Shown one piece after another: positions 42,363-57,000 of a stretch of DNA of 64,000 bases (the first letter of the stretch is position 1; each line of letters starts with the position of its first letter). This DNA comes from Phyto melanocephala. Lineage: Eukaryota; Arthropoda; Insecta; Diptera; Rhinophoridae. The notes beneath the pieces are model-generated. The model was given only the letters and a program-made list of their open reading frames with translations. It had not been told where the DNA came from and ran no database searches. A program made the translations under genes and the position numbers. The DNA is taken from positions 132,276,333 to 132,340,332 of the forward strand of contig OW799233.1 of NCBI GenBank assembly GCA_941918925.1. The letters run 5' to 3'.

Positions 42363-42512
42363 TTTCACTTTATTTTCATACACAATTTTTCATGTATTTT
42401 ATGCACTTCAATGTTAATAATGTTTTTACACGATTTTTTTGCAATATTAAACACATTTATTAATCAAAATCACAATTTGTTATGATTACATTTACACAAG
42501 ACGCGTTTTTCC

Positions 42513-42523
42513 GTCGCCATCTT
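42513..42523 (-). promoter_or_regulatory. Pho/YY1-like motif upstream of MTA1-like start
   Basis: On the minus strand this reads AAGATGGCGAC, about 150 nt upstream of the MTA1-like ATG. It fits the YY1/Pleiohomeotic core (AAGATGGCG) that often sits just downstream of the transcription start of animal housekeeping genes. Function is inferred from motif and position only. Confidence 0.3.
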
Positions 42524-44039
42524 AGAAAATTACTGTGAGTTGCAGCGTTGTTTTCAAAAAGTTTCCAATGGAAAAGCTATAAAAACGGTAAAAAATAGTA
42601 GTATTACTGATACCTGGAAATACAGCAATGCGTTTGTTTACGAAGCATATTAAAGAAAATGATGGGTAAAAGCCGTGTTAATTACCGACAGTAAAATGTT
42701 AACGTTTTCTGCGCTGCCATATTTTTTATTTGAGGAGAAGTTATATACTGTTTAACATTTTTGGGTGATTCACAAGGTGTCTTATCATGTCATATTGTTT
42801 TAAAAATTTACAATGGTTTAAAAATGTTGTTGTTGCTTTTCAAACAAAAAGCGTCTTATAATAATAGAATAGAAGAGACATGTGCTAAAAGGCTAAACCG
42901 GCCAAGGAAAGCCGCAATAGTTTTTGTAAGCCGTCGCCGTTCATTGTATAATTTTATCGGGCCGACATCCAAATTTAAGTGCAGTTGCTAATTTTTAATA
43001 ACAAATCACTGGTGGCGTCAAATAAGATCGGCTAAGGACTCTGCTGTTTTTGTTTATCAAACAAATTTTAAATTATTTGTAATTCATTTACTTGAGTCTG
43101 CCATTACAATATCTAAAATGTACTTTTCGCACAAACTGGTTATTATTTTGTTTTTTTTTTCACTTGTTTTTGCCATTATGAAAGAAAATATTTATTTTTA
43201 TAATTGTTTTACATCAGCTGATTTAAATTCAAAAAAGCACACTTAATTATGAGGGGTTGTTCACAATAGTGACATATGATTTTATGACACTACTGTCAAT
43301 CCCCCAATTATATATTTACTACCATATTCATAATATATATTTAGTTTACTGAAGGAATTGTAGTAGCCTTTAATAAACCTTTAAGTGTCCTAACAATGTC
43401 ATAATGTTCTAATTTACTAAGCCAAACCATCTAAAATATGGTTCAGGCGGTTCAGTTAGTAGATTTGTGTCGTAATGTTACAAAAATCTGTCACATAAGC
43501 AATGCGTGTTAGTGTTTATTAAAAATGTATCGTAACTTTCCGTGAGGTAAAAATCTATAGAAAATAAATTTTTACGGAGAGAACGTAATTAATTAGACAT
43601 ACTGTTAAAGAGAAAAAGAGAACTGTACTCTTTTACACACTTTTTACTTACTAACACAAATATTTTAACCATACTGAAAATCTACCTATTGAACCATAAC
43701 ACGCCGGCCACGATAACCGTTATAAATATCTGTAATTTTTGCCCAACACGACAAATTCGTTAGTAAAATTTCGTTGTGTAAATTTGTCTTTTGTATAACA
43801 GGTAACAGTGCGATCATATTAAAAAAAGGTTACTTAAAAAAACTCAAACATTTGCAGAAACACAAATAAATACAAATTTTGTAGTTACCTTTTCATATTT
43901 ATTTTACATGTTTCAAAATAAAAAATAAAACAATTATTGAAGTACAAACTAACTTTATTTTCTAAAAAAGTTTAAAAGTTATACCGAATGTAATAATAAT
44001 GGTTACCTTTTACCAATTTGTTCGTCGTTTGCCGGCGTA

Positions 44040-44165
44040 AGAAATAGAAATAAATCTATTACAGAGAACAGCGAATTTCGATCAACGCCATAATTGTACA
44101 CATTTTCATAGACACAAATGTGTTTTATTTTAGACGAATATTCACGGCGAAAAATTAGTCGTTCT
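44040..44165 (+). repeat. Unclassified dispersed repeat, shared with 19811-19950
   Basis: Aligns on the same strand with 19811-19950; best block TTTTCATAGACACAAATGTG. No coding frame in common. Confidence 0.45.
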
Positions 44166-44323
44166 ACATACATATATAAAATATTGGTTGGTATCAAGAA
44201 TCATAAAAGCTAAGAATTTTTTTATGTTACAAATTAATATTGATTAATTTAAATAATTAAATAAATTTGAATAAAAGATTTATATTTAGATAAAAATATC
44301 TTGCTGTATTCCTACATTAAATG

Positions 44324-44568
44324 TGTGGCTTGGAGCTAAAAGAGCCAATGTCACTTATTTGCTCTTTTGAGTTAATCATTGCATTCGATTTGTTTTCTTG
44401 CTTTATTTCTTTATGGTAAACCAACTAAAGCCATACTTAACCCAGAACAGCTTCATTAATAAAATGCTGGCCAATGTCACTATGAAAGCATATATAAAAA
44501 TTAAAGTTCAATTCAAATTTTCTCAAAAGTAAATATTTTGACATTGGCTCTTTTAGCTCCAAGCCACA
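44324..44568. mobile_element. 245-bp MITE with perfect 30-bp inverted ends
   Basis: TGTGGCTTGGAGCTAAAAGA... at 44324-44353 is matched exactly by its inverted copy at 44539-44568. The interior is non-coding and includes TTGCTCTTTTGAGTTAATCA. No clear target duplication. It lies about 430 bp upstream of the Sec23 start; a diverged partial copy is at 32360-32450. Confidence 0.85.
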
Positions 44569-48128
<3,560 letters not shown>

Positions 48129-48839
48129 ATCTTAAAGTAAAGTTGATATAACTGTCTCTTATCTATTCTACGTAAAATTTTAAAAATTACTTTTATTAAA
48201 CGATGCTATTGCATTGCATCATTTGATAATTATTCTTTAATAATGTAGCTCTACATAAACAAATATATACTATATTTTTTTCTTTCTATTAATGATAATA
48301 CTATACATTTATTAGTTAAGTCTGTTATTTAACGAATTCGTATTTAAATTTTCATAAGCATTAGTAAGAAAGTTACATACATATATACATAATTATTAAA
48401 AATGGTAAAATGTATTTTAAGAATGCTAAACAATTTAATTACTAACGAAAAAATTTAGAATCAAGACTATTAAAAATTAATTTCAAAAATAAAGAAAGGA
48501 ATAATAATCTACACAAAAAAAAATAATTTTTATTTATATAGCAAATTTTTTTTTAAGTACTTAACTAGTACATATGTATGTACATATGTATGTCATACAG
48601 GGATCAATAAGATGGACCCAAATGGTCTGCCCGCCCCAACCACTGCATTTTCTACCTATATAGTACCACGGTGCAGGAAAACCAGGTAAACTCGTCTCTA
48701 CAGCAAAAACAAAATTCAATTTGTTTTTGTACAAAGCCCCAAACTGTCATCACATATTAATATTTTTCTTTGAAGTATGTCAGGGATGAAAGCTTAAAGT
48801 TTGTTTAAGTGAATAAAATACCTGTCATATGCTTTTTAA
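48129..48839. other. Sec23 3' flank
   Basis: Contains several AATAAA-type signals (for example about 48488) that could end the Sec23 transcript. The stretch 48600-48720 is less AT-rich (GGTCTGCCCGCCCCAACCAC) and unclassified. Confidence 0.4.
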
Positions 48840-49330
48840 AGATGATTTCATGTAAATATTGGCCGGTCCATCCGTAAGCTCCAATTTTTGAATGCCTTTT
48901 CAAGAATTTCTGCTAATATCTCTCCAGGGCTAGAATCGTGGATTTCTTGTCCCTGTACGCGAGGTACTACGTATTTCCACAATTGTCTTGTGGGATAAAA
49001 TCGCATGATATTGGCGGCCAACGGACTGCTTAAAACGAGAGATTTATTGCTTACCAAACTCGTCACTCAATAGGTTCATTGTATCGCGTGCTGTGTGGCA
49101 TGTGGCATTTGGCCAGAAAAGGACGGTAACCATTGCAGGGTATCTTTTAGATGGTCGAATAACACAAGCCCAATTGTTAATAACGGCGGCAAATTGAAAT
49201 CGCGATCTTCATTGGCGCTGTTCGCTACTGCGGTAATTGGTGCGAAATTTGTTCACAACAGTTTGAATAGTCTGTTTGATGGATCGATTATGACGGCCAT
49301 ATTTCTCACACAGCACGAAATTTGATAACA
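48840..49330 (-). mobile_element. Mariner-family transposon, internally deleted
   Basis: On the minus strand: CVREKYGRHNRSIKQTIQTV (N-terminal helix-turn-helix) at about 49250-49325 runs into ATCHTARDTMNLLSDEFGK (catalytic region) at about 49050-49120, with the middle of the transposase missing; ISRFKQS follows. Confidence 0.65.
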
Positions 49331-49945
49331 AAATTAATTGATTTGCAAGAGTTGTTCATTTGCTAGTCTATTAATAATGACCACTTTTGACCTTATCACA
49401 TGTCACGAATCTTTATCTATAAAAATTGATTTTCCTTTGTAAATGTTAGAAAAACTCCCGAAGCAATTGTATTTTGGTGCTTATATCTCTGTTAGTTTCA
49501 AACCGATTTGTAAGTTTTCCTTAAGAATAATTTGGTGTGGCTAGCATGTTCAAAAATAATTTAGAAACTTGATATAATAAAAAGATATATTTTCCAATTA
49601 ATTTTGTTTATTACTTTGTAAATTTCTTAAAATTTTTTTTGAATAGCTCTAGAGACTTACCATATCTAAAAGTAGTTACAAAATTGTCTATAAATTATTC
49701 TAGGTCTGAAAATGATAATTTTTGAGGTAAATATATGGGAAAAATTGGAAATCGTATTTGTTTGCTCAGTAACCTTTGAAAAAAATCATAATCAAATATA
49801 ATAACAAAATAATAAAGTAAAATGGCGTATAACAATAAATCTGAAATCTAGGCCAAGCTACAAAATGGTTACTATACCTATGTGATGATGAAGGGTTATA
49901 TCTAATTCGGCAAGGCCGAATATAGCATTTTTGTTACTTGGTAAG
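49331..49945. repeat. Hairpin-head repeat fragments in opposite orientations
   Basis: 49441-49560 matches the body segment with GTATTTTGGTGCTTATAT in sense; 49885-49945 is an antisense head (AAGGGTTATATCTAATTCGG, GGCCGAATATAGCATTTTTG). The opposite polarities show a rearranged or composite insertion. Confidence 0.5.
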
Positions 49946-50771
49946 AGCTTAGTTGTAAGGATAGATTTTCAAGGTGAAGTGAAATAATCTATTTCAAAAC
50001 ATTTAATATAGAATCTGTTTATTACACTTAAAAGAAAACTTTAAACAAAATTGCATTTTTTTATTTTTTTTAACGTTATAAATCACTAAAATAATTTTAA
50101 TTAAAATTATTTGTTTATGTTCTTATTATTAAAAATTTTACCGAAAATTATTATCAAAGGGAGAAAGAGGAAGATGTTTGGGGTGTGGTTATTTACCACG
50201 ACAATACATAATTAGTTAGTTGACTTTTTCACCCAGAAACGTTGATTGAAATCATTGACTAATATGAAGCATTAGGTATGAACATACATACATACATTTA
50301 ATCTCAAGCTGATATGAATAAACGCTAGACAGACTGGCTTGACTGTTTTATGTTTGCTACTACAATACATATTTGTAATTTTTGATTTTAGATAGGAAAT
50401 GATACACATGCGTGAACACACATATTTGAGTGTTTCATAACTATATATGTAGAAGTAAAATAAGAAAATTTAAATCATATTTATAGGGTAAAATAAAAGC
50501 TATAAAATTCTAGATAAACCATACAATGCATATGTGTGCTTCAACATTCCAGTTGACCATATTTTTAAAACAAAACAAAGAATACCAAATGTTAAAAGCC
50601 CTAGGAAAAAGTAAGCCTTTCTACGTTTTACACTTCTTGTTTGCATCAGTTACACTTAAACTGAATTTATACTGTGAAATTATATTTTGGCATGATTACT
50701 GGATAATTTGCCTAAGGAGTAATCAACTTAAGACAAAAATAGTGTTAAACTAATGTAAAACTCATTCATAC

Positions 50772-51303
50772 ATATTGTTACGTTTATACCTTTTATAAAC
50801 GTTGGATTATTTCCTTTAAATAAACCTCTTAAGTTCTTTTATTGCAATTAAAAACACTTTAAATTCGTTATAAAATTAAGAGCACTTTATTTATTAAAAT
50901 ACACTCAAATATTGTTCTTATATCACTTTACTTATTACACTTATAGTTATACACTTTTATTATCAAACTCACTTTGATACGCACTTTACAAGCTCTATTG
51001 TAATACTGATCATGTTAGCTGTGTTGTTCGGCTATTTATAGTTACATAGTGGTGTTCGGTAACATTCGACAAAGTTCTCGTATGTACATTCTAGTACATT
51101 CGAAAACCGTTACATTTAAATTAAGACGTTAAGTAATATGCACGAATAATAGAAGTGCCTAAAAGTATGCTATACATAATAACAAACATCATTTTCGAAC
51201 AACCAATAAAATAAACTAATACAAATAAAACTACAGTAACTTAAACTACTACAACTAAAATAAATAATAATTAAGCTACCTAAAAATAAATCTGTAACAA
51301 TAT
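50772..51303. mobile_element. Solo LTR with 4-bp ATAT target duplication
   Basis: A 524-bp sequence (50776-51299) starting TGTTACGTTTATACC and ending AAATCTGTAACA, flanked by ATAT at 50772-50775 and 51300-51303. The TGTTA...TAACA ends and 4-bp AT-rich duplication fit a Ty3/gypsy-type LTR. No primer-binding site, polypurine tract or internal genes adjoin, so it is the product of LTR-LTR recombination. Transcription direction not decided. Confidence 0.8.
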
Positions 51304-52249
51304 GTATGCAAAATTGAAACAGACAAAAGATCTTAGAAAATAAATTTCAAAAATTATTTCAATAGCGACAGAAAACGATAAGAAGATTTGTATAAAAATA
51401 TTATAGTATTTAATTTTCTCTTATCGTTTTTGAACAAGTGATAAAATTTTAAGTTCATACAATAATGTTCTGAAGAAATGTATCCTTTCTATTAATTTGC
51501 CACCCTTTCAATATGTGGCAATACACATACCAACATACCTACACATAAATGTATGAATGTATGAATGTTTACTATAATACATACATACATACATAAAATC
51601 ACTTTATATTGTTCAAATTGTTTACACGTAATGGGCAAGCACATACACATGCAGACATTTATTATAAGCTACACTATAACAAATTTTTTTAGAAATAAAA
51701 AGAAATAATTTTAGGCAATTTAGCTAAAATGTATCATTCCTTTTCAATTCGTTTTGTTTTGTAAATTTAATATTATTTTAATCGTTCTTTTACTTGATAC
51801 GACTGTAGGAATATTTAAACTTATTAAAAATACGTTATTTATTTTATTTTTTTTTTAATATTACAAGAAAGGGTTTTTAATGGTGTTACCTTCTACGAAA
51901 CAAATCGTCAAATCTGGCAACTATTTTTGTGTTTCTATTTAAAATAACTTATACGCCTCGTATTTGTATTTCTTTTATAAAACGTCTACAGACTAGAGTA
52001 TGTAATTAAATATTTGGCATATAAGAATACCCGGTTTTCGAGTAATTCGAAAAGCCCCAATATTGAAAAAATAGGTTTTCGGTTATTTAAACCATTCTTT
52101 ATGTAATATTTTTTTTATATAAAAATTAAAAAAACAAAATTTACATATTGTTTATTTTTTATTTTAAAATTGAGAAGAATTAAAAAGTCATTTTAAAAAA
52201 TTGAAAGCATTATATTTTTAAAACATTTACAGGAAAACTTTAATATATT

Positions 52250-52945
52250 AACAAATAAGAGTGCTATTGCCTAGATTTCAAATTTAAAGTTATACGCCAT
52301 TTTGCTTTATTATTTCCTACGCCATTTTTAATATTAAATTTTACCATAGTTTACGGTTCTACTTTTCAAGCTCTTTTATTTGATATCAATATTGAGGGGT
52401 TTGAGGGGTATATTTAAAAGTAGTGGTAATTTTCGTTTGTGAATTTCAAGAAAAGCATCAAAGTAGCTGTAGTTGCTTTGGATTGCAACTTGGTATCAGT
52501 ATCGTGTCAAAAAAACTGATAATGAGCTTGAGAAACCTGATATAAGTATATAAAAAATATATATTTTTCAAATAACTTTTTGCCTATAACTTTGCCGATT
52601 TATGAAAAATTTGATCAACATTTTTAACGACCATTCCTAGAGTCATACCATATTTACATATTTACACTAACAAACATGTCGATATATAATCATAAGGATG
52701 AAAATGTTAATTTTTGTTGTAAAAATAAGTGAAAAAACAAAGACAGTGGGTTTAATTGCTCGTATCTCAAAAAATAATGCGGCGACTGTGCTGGATTTAA
52801 ATAACATGGACTGTTTAACATGTTGATGGCTTCTAAAAGTTGATTTCAACCAACACATTGACGGATGAAAACCGCTCAAATCGCCTTCCCTATTCATAAG
52901 CTTTTAGACAATATATACTTTATGGGGTATAAAAACAAATTGTAA
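52250..52945 (+). repeat. Hairpin-head repeat copy, head degraded
   Basis: AACAAATAAGAGTGCTATTG at the 5' edge, tandem core at 52300-52400, body segment near 52440-52500, tail with CGACTGTGCTGGATTTAAA, TTGATTTCAACCAACACA, TATATACTTTATGGGG and GTATAAAAACA. Confidence 0.6.
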
Positions 52946-53350
52946 TCTGCATACACTATAAAGATGGGTAATTGTGGAGTATGTTAAAGAAAAAGTAATT
53001 TATAAAGAGAATTTTACACAAAAGTTGTTTATATGGACAAGGACATATGTATTGTATATAAGCGAAAACTATTCGATATTTTCGAATAATTCGAGACACA
53101 AAAACCGGTTTGAAAACCGACAAATTTAAAAACCCAGTTAAAATACTGAAAATATGAAAACGGTTTTTCGAATTCTTCGGAAATCGGTTTTGGCAACTCT
53201 ACTTTAGACTTTTTTTCCTTACAGTAAAGAGTTTATGCAATGATAAAATTTGAAACTAAATAAAAATGTTTATAGTTCTAATGCTTGACAGCACCTTGGT
53301 GTACTTGTAGTTAGCTGAATGAAAATTTTTCGTAAGTATTTCTCAAATGT

Positions 53351-53425
53351 TGTTATGTTTATACCTTTTATAAACGTTGGCTTATTTCCTTTTTATAAAG
53401 TGGGGTTATTTTATTGCAAGACTCT
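53351..53425. repeat. LTR fragment related to 50776-51299
   Basis: TGTTATGTTTATACC, TTTTATAAACGTTGGCTTAT and TTTATTGCAA match the start of the solo LTR for about 70 bp; the similarity then fades. The 3' limit of this copy could not be found. Confidence 0.55.
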
Positions 53426-54045
53426 TAATATAAGGTATAATAAACCAATTTCGTTATTCAAAACAAAGAAAAGAAAAAGCCATACTTTAAAACAACAAAT
53501 TTTTTCCGTGTATCAATTTATTATCAATTTACAATATGTATGTAACGTTAATGTGAATTTGTTGCCTATCCATATACAGCATGAAAGTCATTCTCTGCCA
53601 ATACTGTATCAATATATATACCGACTTTCTTCAATACAATATAAATTCAGGCATCGACATATTGTTACTCTTCAAAATAGCTTTGTGCATGGTGGCGCTA
53701 ACACCTGTTGAATACGACTAACGTTATTTTAAATATACATACATTAAAAACAATAATAAAATATGTATTACTACTGCAAATATAGTAACCAACACAACGA
53801 TAAAAATACATAGATATACAAAGTGGTGAGAATTAAAGTATACTTTTAGGAAAGTGTTAATCTGAGAGTTTATTTTAAAAAGTGATTTTTTTGTTGTTTT
53901 GATTAAAACATATGCCAGCATTAACTAAGTTAAAATTTAAATTTTGTTGAATTCTATTTTATTTAATATGTTAATGCAGTTTTTAATTACATATTAGCAT
54001 TAAAATAAACTTGCATTTGGAAATAGGACTAGCATTTTGATCAAT

Positions 54046-57000
54046 ATGTCTGAAACACACCATCAGTTGGAAAGTGAAAAAAATTTAAATGAACCACAAT
54101 TAAAGCACGCTTCTGCATTAAATGAAACTTTTAGTGAAAGGCGAACATCTGGTCTTATTAATAATACTCCTAACCGCAACATGATTGCTGTCATTGTGTA
54201 TCTGGCCTTATTGTTGGACAATGTTCTGTTAACTGTTATAGGTAAGATATACATATGTACATTAAAGATTTTTCCTATACAAACTAGTGAAAAAGATAAT
54301 TAAGTAACCGTATAAAGGATTAAAAAGTTATATAAAAAGGCGTTTACTCTGTAATCATTAATAGACTAAAAGAAAAATCTACAATGATTTATATATTTGT
54401 CAAAAAAAAAAAAAATAATTTAATTTATACATTTTGTCTTCTGTTTACGATAATCACATTATTGGATATAATTTTGAATATTTGAAATATTTATAACAGG
54501 CATCAAAAATCGTAATACATTTTTTGTATATTGGGAAAACAATATCAATTTTTTGGTACAAGAATTAAAAATATTTTTTTAAATATCCATACATATGTAC
54601 ATATTTGAACACTTTTATAAAAATATATCTGCCGAAGATCTAAACTTAATATAAAGAACAAGGTACTTATTTACAAAATGTGTATTTTACTGATTATGAC
54701 CTATGGTTGTCAAATCTGGTCCCAACATAGAAACTTTTACTTCAAAATGTTTAATTCATTGACAAGGGAACTGACGCTATCATTTAATAAAAAATGCAGA
54801 AGGTAAAATTTTAAAATAATTAGAAATTTGATGAACAACCACTGGGGTCTTTTGTTATAAAGACAGATTTCAGTGATTGTTTTAAAATCTCTTATAACTT
54901 CTAAGTTGATACGAGGTTTTTTATGAACAACTTTCCGTTTAAACTGTGATATTAGTCGTTTCTTTATTTAATTAATCAGATGTTAGTTGTTATAACACTT
55001 TATGTAAATTCTATTACGATATTCTATTCTATGATATGATATTGATAAAATTAATAAGTTTTAATAAATATATAAATAAATAAATAAAATTATATCTTAA
55101 AAGAAATATTAAAAAATCATGTTTACACATTTTGAATATTGCAAAAAAAAAAATTACAATTGTTCGCATGTCAAAAACTTAAAAAAAATATAATTTTTCA
55201 AAGTACACCAAAAAATGTTACGCTGATTTTTATTCTTTTTCAGTTTTTATTATTTATTTATTTATGTGTAATACTAATAATTTATTTTAAATACTGCATA
55301 TCCAAAAAGGTGTTAAAATTCTATCTAAAATTATTTCCAAAGCAGACAGTACAAAATATATAAGTTTATTTTCAAGAAATTTTAAAAGCAAAAAAAAAAA
55401 TTTTAATTTTTTTAATTCAAAATCAAACATTTTTTACCATTAAACTGTTTAAGCTACAAAATAGAAAATTATACTAATTTATTTTTAATTAATCAGGCCA
55501 TCAAAAACTATTTTATTTACTGTTAATAATTCTTATTTTGGCTCAAGTTCATTTATTCTATTATTAAATTTCCTAAAACATTTTTTAAATTAAATTAAAA
55601 TGTAATTATTTAAAAATCTTGAAAAACTATTTCGATATTAGCCGAGTGGAATAGTTGTTCAAGATTCTTAAATGATTACAATTTAATTTAATTTTTGAAT
55701 CCCTTAATTTTTGTGGAGAAACTTAATATCATTAAAATAAAACGAAACCCTTAAAAATGTTTAATTTATGGGAATTAAAAAAAGTTTAAATTTAGGTTTT
55801 CTTTCGTAATAGAGAAAAATTCAAATATCCATATATTTTTATAAAGGGTGTTTCAGTAAGAATGTATTTTTTATATTTAGTATTATTTTTTGGTTGCAAG
55901 TGGCAATAAGAAATCAAGCAAATTTAACAAATTAAAAAATTAAAAATTGTGAAAACTTTTACAAATTTTTTAAAAAGTTATGCTGAGAGCGCTTGCTAAC
56001 TTCGATGAACTTTCAGTCAAGAAAGTGTACTTAGTCAGTTAAGTGTGTACTGTACTGGATATGTTATGGACAGTAAGACTCCTGTGCGTTAATGTACCGA
56101 TTGGTCTCTAGACCCGAAAACCCGAAAATATTAATTTGGCGTCATTCTCAACAACTTGAAATTTAAAAAAAAGATCTTTAACTTCATGCTAAAAAAATTC
56201 AGTTTAAAATAGCAGATTATGGATAGCGCCGGTAATTCGTTTAATAGGTAATAGAGGAAAGTAAAGTCAATGTAAATTTTTCTAACTGATTGGTTTCGTG
56301 GATAAACAAAATTGTCGAATTTGGTGCACAAAAATCATCATGCAATCTTTGAGAATCAAATTTTACCATAAAACCCAACTGTTTGGCACGGACTTATTTT
56401 TCTGAAGATGATGCCAAAATTGTAGTAGTAAATGGTTTCAGCAAGACGGTGCCACCTGCCAAACCGGACTTGAAACAATCCATATATTGCAGCAACGATT
56501 TCCACAACAAATTATCTGAAGGAATTCAACAGGCTACCAAGATCATACGATTTAATGCCGCGCAATTTTTTTCTTTGTGATTTTGTTAAATCTTCGATTT
56601 ATGCGAATTACCCAGAAACAATTCCTGAGCTTAAATCCGAGCTTCAACACGTTTTTGGTAAAAAAAAGTCATGGAAAATTTCATAAAAATAATAATGGCC
56701 TGTCATCAGAGCAGTGGGATTATTTGACTTATATTATATTTCATACATATTCGAAACATGTCTTCTTTATAATCCAATAAAAAATCACAATTAATATCAA
56801 AAAATATGTGTCTTTACAATAATAAAAATAAATGAAAAAGTGCATTCTTAATGGGAACATTATTTATGTATGCATATATACATACTTATGCGTATACATA
56901 ATAATTTTGATTGTATATTACGTATACGTATAAATGTGCGGATTTGTACAAAGGTGTTTTAAGCATGATATAACTCACGAAAGGGTTACTTTTCAAACGA

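Larger units (their letters stand above)
42363..44323. other. Intergenic region between MTA1-like and Sec23
   Basis: Holds the 5' UTR/promoter side of MTA1-like (42363 to about 42560). The rest is AT-rich. The dispersed repeat shared with 19811-19950 lies at 44040-44165. No further gene recognised. Confidence 0.45.

Noticed and set aside
44003..44197. Small minus-strand gene upstream of Sec23
   Set aside because: The region is a dispersed repeat shared with 19811-19950, and the frame is not kept in the other copy.
53351..53710. A second complete solo LTR
   Set aside because: Only the first 70 bp match the LTR at 50776-51299; no TAACA end with a matching 4-bp duplication could be found.
53319..53711. 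A 130-codon plus-strand frame
   Set aside because: It overlaps the LTR-related fragment, shows no family motif and is probably fortuitous.
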